A DNA stretch of 64,000 nucleotides from Cupriavidus sp. (GCA_031180665.1 JAPSLP010000026.1:17806-81805); one strand, 5' to 3'; counted from the first letter of the stretch, positions 8,719 to 17,100 are shown. Numbers and translations: made by a program. Notes: generated by a model from the letters alone, not told the origin.

Positions 8719-9111
8719 ATGACGAAACACCACCTAGTACGTTCGGCCCTCGCCGCGCTGGCGTTGACCGGTTCCTGCGTGGCACTGGCCCAGGTGCCGG
8801 GCGACCGCGGCACTGCCACCGGCACCGCGCCGGGTATGGCACCGGCAGGCCAATACGATCCCGCCAACCCGGCGGCGGCGGGCACGCGCGATCCGTACAG
8901 CAGCGGGGCGCGCGTTGGCGACAAGTTCGATCCGTACACGCAGGGCACCAACCAGCCGACGCAGCAGTACCTGGCGCCTGCGGGCACACAGCCGATGCCG
9001 ATGGGCGGCAGCTACGACGCCCGCATGGAGAACCACGACACGCACTATCACGACCTGTCGACGCTGGGATCGCGCGTGGGCAAGCGCAGCCAGTTCCTCG
9101 ACGGAGACTGA
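8719..9111 (+). CDS. Secreted hypothetical protein
   Basis: A 130-residue protein. The start at 8,719 is set by CAGGAG 8 bases upstream. Residues 1-25 are a clear signal peptide (MTKHHLVRSALAALALTG, cleavage after VALA). The mature part is rich in Gly, Pro, Thr, Asp and Tyr (for example GDKFDPYTQGTNQPTQQYLA) with no helix-forming stretch and is probably disordered; it ends SRVGKRSQFLDGD. I do not recognise the family. A hairpin terminator follows 40 bases downstream, suggesting a monocistronic gene. Confidence 0.8.
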   Translation: MTKHHLVRSALAALALTGSCVALAQVPGDRGTATGTAPGMAPAGQYDPANPAAAGTRDPYSSGARVGDKFDPYTQGTNQPTQQYLAPAGTQPMPMGGSYDARMENHDTHYHDLSTLGSRVGKRSQFLDGD

Positions 9112-9149
9112 TCGGCAGGCTGCATGGCATACCGTACCGGGGACAGCAA

Positions 9150-9183
9150 AGAGCGCGACGGGAGCCGTCGCGCTCTTCTCGTT
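9150..9183 (+). terminator. Rho-independent terminator after the secreted-protein gene
   Basis: An 11 bp stem (AGAGCGCGACG pairing with CGTCGCGCTCT) with a 5-base loop, followed by a T-rich tail TCTCGTTT. Confidence 0.7.
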
Positions 9184-9228
9184 TCAGCCAAGTCGTCGTC
9201 GCATCGACGATGTCGGATCGATGTCTTG

Positions 9229-9441
9229 CTATCGCAGCGGCGGAAACACATACCACGAGCCGTCGCGATGACGGAAGAACACGATCGACAGCCGTTTTCC
9301 AGCGCGTTCGAAGCCGATGCACGCATAAGGCACGCGGCGGCTGCCGGTATGTCCGAAATGCGTGACCCGGCAACGGTGGTTGCCCGACAGCGGCAGCCAT
9401 TTTTGCGCGGCCTCGCGCAGGGATGTCGTCTTGCCTTGCAT
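9229..9441 (-). CDS. Small conserved hypothetical protein (70 aa)
   Basis: A complete frame from ATG at 9,441, preceded by GGGGAG, to TAG. The product is 70 residues, soluble and basic, with a predicted beta-rich centre (HRCRVTHFGHTGSRRVPY) and a C-terminal FFRHRDGSWYVFPP motif. I recall similar 70-75 residue proteins in Burkholderia relatives but no assigned function. It converges with the upstream secreted-protein gene across a hairpin terminator. Confidence 0.75.
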   Translation of the reverse strand: MQGKTTSLREAAQKWLPLSGNHRCRVTHFGHTGSRRVPYACIGFERAGKRLSIVFFRHRDGSWYVFPPLR

Positions 9442-9666
9442 CGCTCGCTCCCCTGATGTTGAAGACGCGATGCCGCGCTCGTGGATGCGGCGAGGCGGTG
9501 CGATCTCGCGTTCTTGCCTATCAGCGTAGAGGCGGCCGCGCCTGCGGCACGTCGGCTTGACGCGCAGCGGGGCCTCGGCATTCGGCGGATTGCGTTGTCA
9601 GCGAATGACCACAGCGACGCGGCGACGATTTTTCACGCGTAGTAAGAAGGGGACAAGGAAGGAGAA

Positions 9667-9690
9667 GAAAAAGGGGCGCTCGCGCGCCCC
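9667..9690 (-). terminator. Minus-strand rho-independent terminator
   Basis: Read on the minus strand, a GGGGCG stem with a CGCGAG loop and a CGCCCC arm is followed directly by TTTTTC. It would end transcripts coming from the Gly/Gln-rich gene at 9,805-10,251, after passing the palindromic repeat between. Confidence 0.65.
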
Positions 9691-9706
9691 TCAGCATGCA
9701 GACTCG

Positions 9707-9779
9707 GTCGTCCCCGCGCATGCGCGGGACCCAGTGGCTTTCCAATGTCGCTGGATTCCCGCGCTCACGGGAATGACGG
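9707..9779. repeat. Dispersed palindromic repeat, copy 2 of 4
   Basis: GTCGTCCCCGCGCATGCGCG at the left and an ATTCCCGCGCTCACGGGAAT hairpin at the right, joined by CCCAGTGGCTTTCC. The two-hairpin layout and linker match the copy at 17,101 closely. It sits between the Gly/Gln-rich gene and its minus-strand terminator. Confidence 0.8.
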
Positions 9780-9804
9780 TTGGCTGTCAACCGATAGTCG
9801 GCAT

Positions 9805-10251
9805 TTACCGCTCGCGATTCTGGCCAGACTGGCCGCCCTGCGACGACTGCTGGCCGGGCTGGCCGGTAGTGCCGGACTGCTGTTGCTGCTGACCGCCGCT
9901 CTGGCCGCCCATGCCGCTCTGCTGACCGCTCTGCTTGCCGCCTTGCTGCTGCTGGCCTTGGCCGCTCTGGCCACCCATGCCGCCCTGCTGGCCGCTCTGG
10001 CCGCCGCTTTGCTGCGACTGGCCACCCATGCCACCCATGCCACCTTCGCTCTGGCCACCCATGCCGCCCTGCTGACCGCTCTGGCGACCGCCTTGCTGTT
10101 GCTGACCGCCCTGGCCGCCTTGGCCCATGCCGCCTTGCTGGCCGGTCTGGCCGCCGCTCTGCTGATGCTGCTGAGACGATTGGCCGCCCTGGCCCATGCC
10201 ACCCTTCTCGGTACCGCCCTGCTGCGCCTGCGGTTGCTGTTGCTGTTTCAT
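9805..10251 (-). CDS. Low-complexity Gly/Gln/Ser/Met-rich protein
   Basis: A 148-residue protein starting at ATG 10,251 with GGAGA upstream. It consists almost entirely of Gly, Gln, Ser and Met in degenerate repeats such as GGMGGQS, SGQQGGMGGQS and QQQQ. There are no hydrophobic stretches, and it is predicted to be disordered. The opposite strand is also open but yields an implausible Ala/Leu repeat with no SD. Gln/Gly-rich disorder of this type can drive condensation or act as a matrix component; nothing here shows which. Repeat slippage is likely to vary its length. The gene diverges from the 115-residue hydrophilic protein gene. Confidence 0.7.
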   Translation of the reverse strand: MKQQQQPQAQQGGTEKGGMGQGGQSSQQHQQSGGQTGQQGGMGQGGQGGQQQQGGRQSGQQGGMGGQSEGGMGGMGGQSQQSGGQSGQQGGMGGQSGQGQQQQGGKQSGQQSGMGGQSGGQQQQQSGTTGQPGQQSSQGGQSGQNRER

Positions 10252-10433
10252 TGCTGGTCTCCATCAGCGGCGAAATGCCGCGCCTTGGTGCCGTGCAATG
10301 GGCGTGCCACCGCGCTGCAACATCGATCGACGTCTCGTGGCCTGACATGGCGCAACGCAGGTATGGCGTTTGCGTGTCGTCGAGAGTCAACATTCGCGCG
10401 CCGGCATGGCGCGCCATCATCACGGGAGGGCGT

Positions 10434-10781
10434 ATGACCAAGCAACCCACGCATCCGGAACGCGAACCGCAGCAGGGCCAGGCAGAAGGGGCGCCACAGG
10501 GGGAGACGATCCGCGAACGTACCGCCCAGGGAACCAGCGAGGGGCCGGGACCGCTGGCCGGGAAGTCGCAGCCGGATCCCGGTACGTTGCCGCAGAAGGG
10601 CGGCGGCGAACCGATGCCCCGCCTGCCGCACGAGCGCGACGAATCGCATCAGAGCCAGCACACCGGCAGCCGGCCGGTGGGGCGGCAGGCGGCGCGCGAT
10701 ATCGAGCGCGGACTCGAGGAAACCGATCTGTACGGTTCGCGCGGGCGCCGCGGCGGCGCCGCCGCAGAGGACAACGACTGA
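10434..10781 (+). CDS. Small hydrophilic hypothetical protein
   Basis: A 115-residue protein starting at ATG 10,434, preceded by GGGAGGG. It is rich in Glu, Gln, Pro, Gly and Arg without hydrophobic segments, and probably disordered in its first 80 residues. A conserved-looking patch, RQAARDIERGLEETDLYG, lies near the C-terminus and probably forms a helix. Similar short proteins with an ArgGln-Ala-X-Asp-Ile-X-X-Gly-LeuXAspThr-Asp pattern occur in Burkholderiales; no function is known. It converges with the phospholipase-D-type gene. Confidence 0.7.
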   Translation: MTKQPTHPEREPQQGQAEGAPQGETIRERTAQGTSEGPGPLAGKSQPDPGTLPQKGGGEPMPRLPHERDESHQSQHTGSRPVGRQAARDIERGLEETDLYGSRGRRGGAAAEDND

Positions 10782-10785
10782 ACGC

Positions 10786-10808
10786 GCGGCGGCGGCTTCG
10801 GTCGCCGC
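10786..10808. terminator. GC-rich hairpin between converging genes
   Basis: GCGGCGGC-TTCG-GTCGCCGC forms a tetraloop hairpin just after the stop at 10,781 and before the stop of the converging gene at 10,834. It lacks a T-tract, so a termination role is only a guess. Confidence 0.35.
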
Positions 10809-10833
10809 TGCCGTGTTCGCGTCGCGGGGTCGC

Positions 10834-11442
10834 TCAATACGGCAGCGACAGCCGATGCCGGCTTTGCCAGTTCTCGACGTAGCGCTTGACCAGCCGCGCA
10901 TCGCCGCGAATCAGGATGCCGTTCTCGGTGTTGCGCTCCTCGGCCGATTTGGTGAAGTTGAACGAACCGGTGAAGACCGCCTCGCCATCGAAGATCATCA
11001 CCTTGTTGTGCGCGATGGCCGGGCGCGAGTCGATCGACACCTCGATGCCCTGGTGTTTCAGGAAGGTTGCGCTGGTATAGCGCTCCGACACCTGGCTCTT
11101 GTCGAGGATCACGCGCACATCGACGCCGCGCTTGCGCGCCTGCATCAGCGCCTCGGCGATCGGCTTGCTGGTGAACGAGTAGGCCTGCACCAGCACGCTG
11201 CGCCGCGCGTTGCGGATCGCGTCGACCAGCATGGCCTGGCAGCTTTCGCCATCGGGTGTGAAGCACAGCGCGTAATTGGCGCCATCGGCGAAGCTGCGCG
11301 CGCCGTCGGCAAGGGCGGTCGGCGCCTCGCCACTGCGCGGCAGGCTGCGAGCAGAGGCGGCGGGCGCCAGGATCGAAGAGGAAAGCAGGACGGACAACAG
11401 GGCGCCGGCAACGAGGGCGGGCGCGCGAAACACAAAGGGCAT
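10834..11442 (-). CDS. Secreted phospholipase D-family protein, Nuc-like endonuclease
   Basis: A 202-residue protein. I use the ATG at 11,442, giving the signal peptide PFVFRAPALVAGALLSVLLS and cleavage near ASA. It carries one HKD motif, HNKVMIFDGEAVFTGSFNFT, near residue 155, with the typical Gly-Ser and Asn; the conserved Glu follows in EERNTEN. The size and single HKD copy fit the Nuc family of periplasmic endonucleases, which dimerise to build one active site, rather than two-domain phospholipases. The substrate is probably nucleic acid, but lipid cannot be excluded. No partner genes are adjacent. Confidence 0.88.
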   Translation of the reverse strand: MPFVFRAPALVAGALLSVLLSSSILAPAASARSLPRSGEAPTALADGARSFADGANYALCFTPDGESCQAMLVDAIRNARRSVLVQAYSFTSKPIAEALMQARKRGVDVRVILDKSQVSERYTSATFLKHQGIEVSIDSRPAIAHNKVMIFDGEAVFTGSFNFTKSAEERNTENGILIRGDARLVKRYVENWQSRHRLSLPY

Positions 11443-11572
11443 GAGACAGCGTGAATGCGTTGCCGCGGAGCGCGCCGCTCGCGGCAAACAGTAGCCAATC
11501 GGAAAACGAATCGAAATGGAAACGTTGCGAAGGCGGGGAAGTTAGCAGCGGGCGGACGCAAAGGCAAGGCGG

Positions 11573-11602
11573 TTGGAACGGGGCTGGACGGCTGCCTATG
11601 AT
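11573..11602 (+). promoter_or_regulatory. Candidate sigma-70 promoter of dodecin
   Basis: TTGGAA, an 18 base spacer and TATGAT; predicted start about 75 bases before the dodecin ATG. Confidence 0.5.
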
Positions 11603-11685
11603 GAAACTCGCGTCGTCGCACGCGACGACGCTCCGTTTTCCACACCCGGTGCCAGCGAGCTGGTGCCCAACCCTGGAGGCAAGCG

Positions 11686-11892
11686 ATGTCCAATCACACC
11701 TACAAGCTGGTTGAAATCGTGGGCACTTCGCCCGACGGCACCGATGCCGCAATCCGCAGCGCGCTCGCCAAGGCGTCGGAGACCATCAAGAACATGGACT
11801 GGTTCGAGGTGGTCGAGATGCGCGGCCATATCCTCAACGGCCAGATCGCGCATTACCAGGTCACGCTGAAAGTCGGCTTCCGCGTCGAGTGA
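11686..11892 (+). CDS. Dodecin, flavin-binding storage protein
   Basis: A 68-residue protein that assembles as a dodecamer and sequesters flavins (riboflavin, FMN or FAD depending on lineage). The opening HTYKLVEIVGTSPDG, the helix AIRSALAKASETIKNMDWFEV with the flavin-stacking Trp, and the final GHILNGQIAHYQVTLKVGF strands are diagnostic. Length matches the family (65-70). GGAGG lies 8 bases before the ATG and a sigma-70-like promoter about 85 bases upstream. It is probably transcribed alone. Confidence 0.95.
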   Translation: MSNHTYKLVEIVGTSPDGTDAAIRSALAKASETIKNMDWFEVVEMRGHILNGQIAHYQVTLKVGFRVE

Positions 11893-12107
11893 GCGTGCGC
11901 ACGGTTGGCGCCCTCGCATGCCGCGGCGGCTGCCACCGTGGTCCCACGCTGTTCCTTCCGCTGTCCTCCCCGCCGCAGGGCCGCCGTCGAAGCGGTGCGC
12001 ACCGCGCGCGACCGGCTCGATGCCATGCCTGCCCGTCCCGCCCCCGCCTTGACCCCGCCACGACACCGGTGTAACCTCTGCATTCGATGTTCATTCTGCG
12101 AATTGAA

Positions 12108-12122
12108 GTTCGTATAGCGAAC
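12108..12122. promoter_or_regulatory. Candidate PcaR-type operator upstream of pcaIJF
   Basis: GTTCGTATAGCGAAC is a 15-base inverted repeat (arms GTTCG and CGAAC). It resembles the IclR-family PcaR/PcaU sites known from pca promoters (GTTCGATAATCGCAC in Pseudomonas putida). It overlaps a possible -10, TATAGC, lying 17 bases after TTCATT. A second, looser pair ATTCG...CGAAT lies just upstream. The distance to the pcaI start is about 190 bases. Confidence 0.45.
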
Positions 12123-12310
12123 ACATTCAAAAACAAGAGTCCGCAACACGGACCATCGCTTGACTGCTAGGGCCTTTATGGGCGCCGCCACGGCGCGCCC
12201 GGAACCACGCCAGGCAGAACCCTCCGGAGACGACGCTTCCAGCGGCCGCCCGACACCATCGGGCGGCGGGCTCCGGCCGGTCCGGCCAGGCCTTCTCGAC
12301 TGGAACGCAA

Positions 12311-12994
12311 TTGATCAACAAGCTCTTCGACTCGGTGGAATCGGCGGTGGCCGACATCCATGACGGCGCGACCATCATGATCGGCGGCTTCGGCCTGGCC
12401 GGCATGCCGGCGCAACTCATCGATGCGCTGATCGCCCAGGGCGCGCGCGACCTGACCATCGTCAACAACAACGCCGGCAACGGCGAAACGGGCCTGGCGG
12501 CGCTGCTCAAGGCCAAGCGGGTGCGCAAGATCATTTGTTCGTTCCCGCGCCAGGTCGATTCCTACGTGTTCGATTCGCTGTATCACGCCGGCCAGATCGA
12601 GCTGGAGCTGGTGCCGCAGGGCAACCTGGCCGAACGCATCCGCGCCGCGGGCGCCGGCATCGGCGGCTTCTTCACCCGTACCGCCTACGGCACGCCGCTG
12701 GCCGAGGGCAAGGAAACCCGCATCATCGACGGCAAGGGCTATGTGTTCGAGACGCCGATCCACGCCGACTTCGCGCTGATCAAGGCCGACACCGCCGACC
12801 GCTGGGGCAACCTGACCTATCGCAAGACCGCGCGCAACTTCGGCCCCATCATGGCGATGGCGGCCAAATGCGCGATCGTGCAGGTCAGCCACGTGGTCGA
12901 ACTGGGCGAACTGGACCCCGAGCACATCGTGACGCCGAGCCTGTTCGTCAAGCGCGTCGTCAAGGTCGACGCCAATGTCGCCAATGCCGCCTGA
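12311..12994 (+). CDS. pcaI: 3-oxoadipate CoA-transferase subunit A
   Basis: A 227-residue alpha subunit of the transferase that moves CoA from succinyl-CoA to 3-oxoadipate in the beta-ketoadipate pathway. The opening MINKLFDSVESAVADIHDG and the GGFGLAGMP loop with the NNNAGNG segment are family hallmarks, and they fix the start at a TTG codon (12,311) with only a weak SD. The related SCOT/acetoacetate transferases (scoA) are very similar; the pca assignment rests on the downstream pcaF-type thiolase. First gene of a three-gene operon; pcaJ begins 40 bases downstream. Confidence 0.88.
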   Translation: MINKLFDSVESAVADIHDGATIMIGGFGLAGMPAQLIDALIAQGARDLTIVNNNAGNGETGLAALLKAKRVRKIICSFPRQVDSYVFDSLYHAGQIELELVPQGNLAERIRAAGAGIGGFFTRTAYGTPLAEGKETRIIDGKGYVFETPIHADFALIKADTADRWGNLTYRKTARNFGPIMAMAAKCAIVQVSHVVELGELDPEHIVTPSLFVKRVVKVDANVANAA

Positions 12995-13034
12995 CGCGCG
13001 AGCGCGCCCAACCCGCATCGAAGAGAGAAGCGAT

Positions 13035-13682
13035 ATGCAACGCCTGACCCGCGATCAGATGGCCGCCCGCGTGGCCCGAGACATTCCCGACGGTGCCGTG
13101 GTCAACCTCGGCATCGGACTGCCCACCCTGGTCGGCAACCATCTGCCGGCCGACCGCGAGATCCTGCTGCACAGCGAGAACGGCCTGCTCGGCATGGGCC
13201 CCGCGCCCGCGCCCGGCGAGGAGGACGGCGACCTGATCAACGCCGGCAAGCAGCCGGTCACCATCAAGCCCGGCGCCTCGTATTTCCATCACGCCGACTC
13301 GTTCGCGATGATGCGCGGCGGCCATCTGGACTATTGCGTGCTGGGCGCCTTCCAGGTGTCGGCGACCGGCGACCTGGCCAACTGGCACACCGGCGCGCCG
13401 GGCGCGATTCCGGCGGTCGGCGGCGCGATGGACCTGGCGATCGGCGCCAAGCAGGTGTTCGTCATGATGGAACACCTGACCAAGCAGGGCGAGAGCAAGG
13501 TCGTGCCCGAATGCACGTATCCTTTGACCGGCATCGGCTGCGTGACCCGCATCTACACCGATCTGGCCACCCTCGACGTGACCCCGGACGGCCTGGTCGC
13601 CCGCGACCTGGTCGAAGGCCTGTCGTTCGACGAACTGCAGCGCCTGACCGGCGTGCCGCTCAAGCAAGCGCACAGCGCCTGA
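13035..13682 (+). CDS. pcaJ: 3-oxoadipate CoA-transferase subunit B
   Basis: A 215-residue beta subunit carrying the catalytic glutamate that forms the glutamyl-CoA thioester, seen in LLHSENGLLGMG (about residue 50). The VVNLGIGLPTLVGNHLP opening and GGAMDLAIGAKQVFVMMEH segment are typical. The start at 13,035 follows GAGAGAAG. It forms the functional heteromer with the upstream subunit A and is followed 75 bases later by the thiolase gene. Substrate choice between 3-oxoadipate and acetoacetate cannot be read from this subunit alone. Confidence 0.88.
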   Translation: MQRLTRDQMAARVARDIPDGAVVNLGIGLPTLVGNHLPADREILLHSENGLLGMGPAPAPGEEDGDLINAGKQPVTIKPGASYFHHADSFAMMRGGHLDYCVLGAFQVSATGDLANWHTGAPGAIPAVGGAMDLAIGAKQVFVMMEHLTKQGESKVVPECTYPLTGIGCVTRIYTDLATLDVTPDGLVARDLVEGLSFDELQRLTGVPLKQAHSA

Positions 13683-13757
13683 TGCCCGACCCGATGGCGA
13701 CGGACCGGACTTCCCGATACCGCCGCCGCCACCACTGAAACCAAGGACGAGACAACC

Positions 13758-14960
13758 ATGACCGAAGCCTTTATCTGCGACGCGATCCGCACCCCCATCG
13801 GCCGCTACGGCGGCAGCCTGTCCGCGGTGCGCGCGGACGACCTCGGCGCGGTGCCGCTGAAGGCGCTGATGGCGCGCCATCCGAATCTGGACTGGAGCGC
13901 CATCGACGACGTGATCTACGGCAACGCCAACCAGGCCGGCGAAGACAACCGCAACGTCGCGCGCATGTCATTGCTGCTGGCCGGCCTGCCGCAAAGCGTG
14001 CCGGGCGCCACCATCAACCGCCTGTGCGGTTCGGGCATGGACGCGACCGGCACCGCCGCCCGCGCGATCCGCGCCGGCGAAGCCGGGCTGATGATCGCCG
14101 GCGGCGTCGAAAGCATGAGCCGCGCCCCGTTCGTGATGGGCAAGGCCACCACCGCGTTCTCGCGCGATGCGCAGATCTTCGACACCACCATCGGCTGGCG
14201 CTTCATCAACCCGGCGATGCGCGCGGCCTACGGCGTGGACTCGATGCCCGAGACCGCCGAGAACGTCGCCACCGACTACAAGATCAGCCGGGAAGACCAG
14301 GACCTGATGGCGCTGCGCAGCCAGGAAAAGGCCTCGCGCGCGCAGGCCGACGGCACGCTGGCGCAGGAAATCACCGCGGTCACGATCCCGCAGAAGAAGG
14401 GCGATCCGATCGTCGTCGAGCGCGACGAGCATCCGCGCGCCACCAGCATGGAAGCGCTGGCCAAGCTCAAGGGCGTGGTGCGCCCGGACGGCACCGTGAC
14501 CGCCGGCAACGCATCGGGCGTCAATGACGGCGCCTGCGCGCTGCTGCTGGCCAGCGAAGCGGCCGCGCGGCAGCACGGCCTGACGCCCAAGGCCCGCATC
14601 GTCGGCATGGCCACCGCCGGCGTGGCGCCGCGCGTGATGGGCATCGGCCCGGCGCCGGCCACGCAGAAGCTGCTCAAGCAGCTGGGCATGACGATGGACC
14701 AGATCGACGTGATCGAGCTGAACGAAGCGTTTGCCGCGCAAGGCCTGGCGGTGCTGCGCGAGCTCGGCGTCGCCGACGACGATGCGCGCGTCAACCCGAA
14801 CGGCGGCGCGATCGCGCTGGGCCACCCGCTGGGCATGAGCGGCGCGCGCCTGGTCACCACCGCGATGTACCAGCTGCATCGCACTGGCGGCCGCTTTGCG
14901 CTGTGCACGATGTGCATCGGCGTGGGCCAGGGCATCGCGATGGTGATCGAGCGCGTCTGA
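13758..14960 (+). CDS. pcaF: 3-oxoadipyl-CoA thiolase
   Basis: A 400-residue thiolase that cleaves 3-oxoadipyl-CoA to succinyl-CoA and acetyl-CoA, the last step of the beta-ketoadipate pathway. The nucleophile Cys lies in NRLCGSGMDA (about residue 90). The C-terminal residues are His in NPNGGAIALGHPLGMSGAR and the second Cys in LCTMCIGVGQG. The N-terminal IRTPIGRYGGSLS and full 400-residue length are characteristic of PcaF rather than shorter acetoacetyl-CoA thiolases. The gene ends the pcaIJF operon; the upstream aromatic-ring genes of the pathway are not in the window. Confidence 0.92.
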   Translation: MTEAFICDAIRTPIGRYGGSLSAVRADDLGAVPLKALMARHPNLDWSAIDDVIYGNANQAGEDNRNVARMSLLLAGLPQSVPGATINRLCGSGMDATGTAARAIRAGEAGLMIAGGVESMSRAPFVMGKATTAFSRDAQIFDTTIGWRFINPAMRAAYGVDSMPETAENVATDYKISREDQDLMALRSQEKASRAQADGTLAQEITAVTIPQKKGDPIVVERDEHPRATSMEALAKLKGVVRPDGTVTAGNASGVNDGACALLLASEAAARQHGLTPKARIVGMATAGVAPRVMGIGPAPATQKLLKQLGMTMDQIDVIELNEAFAAQGLAVLRELGVADDDARVNPNGGAIALGHPLGMSGARLVTTAMYQLHRTGGRFALCTMCIGVGQGIAMVIERV

Positions 14961-15007
14961 GCGGCGCCCGCATCAGCCAGCGCCGAGCCGACGCTCAAGT
15001 TTTGCGG

Positions 15008-15036
15008 GGCGCCTGCCGTTGACCAGGGCAGGCGCC
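15008..15036. terminator. Hairpin downstream of pcaF
   Basis: A perfect 10 bp stem GGCGCCTGCC/GGCAGGCGCC with a 9-base loop, 48 bases after the pcaF stop. No T-tract follows, so a factor-independent role is uncertain. The rest of the 305-base gap to the next gene shows nothing further. Confidence 0.4.
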
Positions 15037-15265
15037 GACCCTCAGCGCTGCGACAGATTTCCCGACGCAGTTGGTGCGGCCGGGCCGACTGGCTCGCCGG
15101 TCCGCCGCACGCTTTCTTTGCGCCCGAATGCGCGCGGCGGTTGCAGCGCGGCGGTATTCGACGAATGTCCCGCTGCATTGCCCGCTCACATCGCGGCACT
15201 GAACGTGCGCTGCATTTCTGCTGAACCTTCGCAGTACCGGTCCCATACCGGCATGGAGTAATCGG

Positions 15266-15997
15266 ATGTCTCTTCCCGTTGCCACGCTCGTCACCGGCGC
15301 CAGTTCCGGCATCGGCCGCGCCATCAGCGAAATGCTGCTGGCCGACGGCGTGACCCGCGTCGTCAATGTCGACTATGCCGCCCCGGGCTGGTCGCATCCC
15401 AACATGACGTTTTTCCAGGCGGACCTGACCGACGCCGCGGCAACCCGCGCGGCGGCCGCCGAGGTGACGTCGCGATTCGCCATCACGCGCCTGGTCAACA
15501 ATGCCGGCGCGACGCGTCCCGGCACCGCGGATACCGCGACCGTCGAGGACCTCGATTACGTGGTGGGCCTGCACCTGCAGGCCAGTCTGCTGCTGACGCA
15601 GGCCTGCCTGCCGGCGATGCGCGCCGCGGGCTTCGGCCGCATTGTCAACATGGCCTCGCGCGCGGCGCTGGGCAAGCCCGAGCGCGTGGTGTACTCCGCC
15701 ACCAAGGCCGGCATGGTCGGCATGACGCGCACGCTGGCGATGGAACTCGGCGGCGACGGCATCACCGTCAACGCGGTCGCGCCCGGTCCGATCGCCACCG
15801 AACTGTTTCGCCGCAGCAATCCGGAAGGCAGCGAGCAGACCAGGCGCATCCTGGCCAGCATCGCGGTCAAGCGCATGGGCACGCCCGAGGACGTGGCGCG
15901 GGCCACGCTGTTCTTTCTCTCTCCCGAAAACGGTTTCGTCACCGGACAGGTGCTGTACGTCTGTGGCGGTACCACGCTGGGCGTCGCACCGGTCTAG
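15266..15997 (+). CDS. SDR-family NAD(P)-dependent oxidoreductase
   Basis: A 243-residue classical short-chain dehydrogenase. Visible motifs: the cofactor loop TGASSGIG at about 10-17, an acidic NVDY after beta-2 (suggesting NAD preference), NNAG at about 75-78, the catalytic Ser in NMASRA, YSATK (Tyr/Lys pair) at about 150, and the PGPIATELF segment. GGAG precedes the ATG. The substrate is unknown. A tripartite-transporter-type receptor gene follows 67 bases downstream, and such pairs often belong to catabolic operons for organic acids or alcohols, so a catabolic role is plausible. Confidence 0.9.
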   Translation: MSLPVATLVTGASSGIGRAISEMLLADGVTRVVNVDYAAPGWSHPNMTFFQADLTDAAATRAAAAEVTSRFAITRLVNNAGATRPGTADTATVEDLDYVVGLHLQASLLLTQACLPAMRAAGFGRIVNMASRAALGKPERVVYSATKAGMVGMTRTLAMELGGDGITVNAVAPGPIATELFRRSNPEGSEQTRRILASIAVKRMGTPEDVARATLFFLSPENGFVTGQVLYVCGGTTLGVAPV

Positions 15998-16064
15998 GCG
16001 CGGCCCCGTATTACAAGTCGTGGCCCGCATGGACGGCCACCGAGGAAACTCCCTGGAGCATACG

Positions 16065-17069
16065 ATGAAGTTCAAGTCGCAACCGTCGCAGGCGCGTCGT
16101 CGCCTGCTGGCCGCCGGCGTCGCGCTGGCCACCACGTTCGCCGGCGTCTCCGGCGCTGCCTTCGCGGACACCTATCCGAGCAAGCCGATCACGATGATCG
16201 TGCCGTTCTCGGCCGGCGGCACCACCGACATCCTGGCTCGCATCGTCGGCCTGCAGCTGGGCAAGGCGCTCGGCCAGCCGGTGGTGATCGAAAACCGTCC
16301 GGGCGCGGGCGGCAACATCGGCGCCTCGCTCGCCGCCAAGGCGCAGGGTGACGGCTACACGCTGTTCATGGGCACGATCGGTACCCACGCGATCAACCAG
16401 TCGCTGTACTCGAAGCTGCCGTACGACCCGGTCAAGGACTTCGCGCCGATCACCCGTGTCGCGATGGTGCCGAACCTGGTGGTGGTCAATCCGAACGTGC
16501 CGGCCAAGAGCATCAAGGAACTGATTGCCTACGTGAAGGCCAATCCGAACAAGATCAGCTATGGCTCGTCGGGCAACGGCTCGTCGATGCACCTGTCGGG
16601 CGAGCTGTTCAACTCGATGACCGGCCTGAATATCCAGCACGTGCCGTACAAGGGCAGCGCCCCGGCGGTCAACGATCTGCTGGGCAACCAGATCGGCCTG
16701 ATGTTCGACAACCTGCCGTCGTCGTACCAGCACGTCAAGGCCGGCAAGCTGCGTCCGCTGGCGGTGACCTCGGCCAAGCGCTCGCCGGCGCTGCCGGACG
16801 TGCCGACCGTCGCCGAAGCCGGCGTGCCGGGCTATGAAGCGACCTCGTGGTTCGCGCTGTACGCGACCGGCGGCACGCCCAAGGCCATCGTCGATCGCCT
16901 GAACGCCGAAGTGGTCAAGATCCTGGCCATGCCCGACGTGCAGAAGCAGATGGCGGGTCAGGGCGCCGAGCCCAATCCCGAGAAGCCGGAACAACTGGCG
17001 GCGTTCATGAAGACCGAAGCGGCCAAGTGGGCGAAGGTCGTCAAGGCCTCGGGCGCGACGGTGGACTGA
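16065..17069 (+). CDS. Bug/TctC-type extracytoplasmic substrate receptor
   Basis: A 334-residue periplasmic binding protein of the tripartite tricarboxylate transporter family, hugely expanded in beta-proteobacteria. The start at 16,065 (CTGGAG upstream) gives a signal peptide with twin arginines (QARRRLLAAGVALATTFAG) cleaved after AFA. The mature part opens YPSKPITMIVPFSAGGTTDI and contains the ENRPGAGGNIG and KLPYDPVKDFAPITR motifs. No TctA/TctB membrane genes are adjacent, so it is an orphan receptor. It is probably co-transcribed with the SDR gene and ligand identity is unknown. Confidence 0.93.
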   Translation: MKFKSQPSQARRRLLAAGVALATTFAGVSGAAFADTYPSKPITMIVPFSAGGTTDILARIVGLQLGKALGQPVVIENRPGAGGNIGASLAAKAQGDGYTLFMGTIGTHAINQSLYSKLPYDPVKDFAPITRVAMVPNLVVVNPNVPAKSIKELIAYVKANPNKISYGSSGNGSSMHLSGELFNSMTGLNIQHVPYKGSAPAVNDLLGNQIGLMFDNLPSSYQHVKAGKLRPLAVTSAKRSPALPDVPTVAEAGVPGYEATSWFALYATGGTPKAIVDRLNAEVVKILAMPDVQKQMAGQGAEPNPEKPEQLAAFMKTEAAKWAKVVKASGATVD

Positions 17070-17100
17070 TCGGCGGGCCGGTTCGACGCCGCCGCTGATC

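Noticed and set aside
9745..10437. Plus-strand Ala/Leu-repeat frame opposite the Gly/Gln-rich gene, possibly a membrane protein
   Set aside because: No SD, an unnatural AALA/LLLL repeat composition, and the minus strand has a good SD. I kept the minus-strand gene, with moderate confidence.
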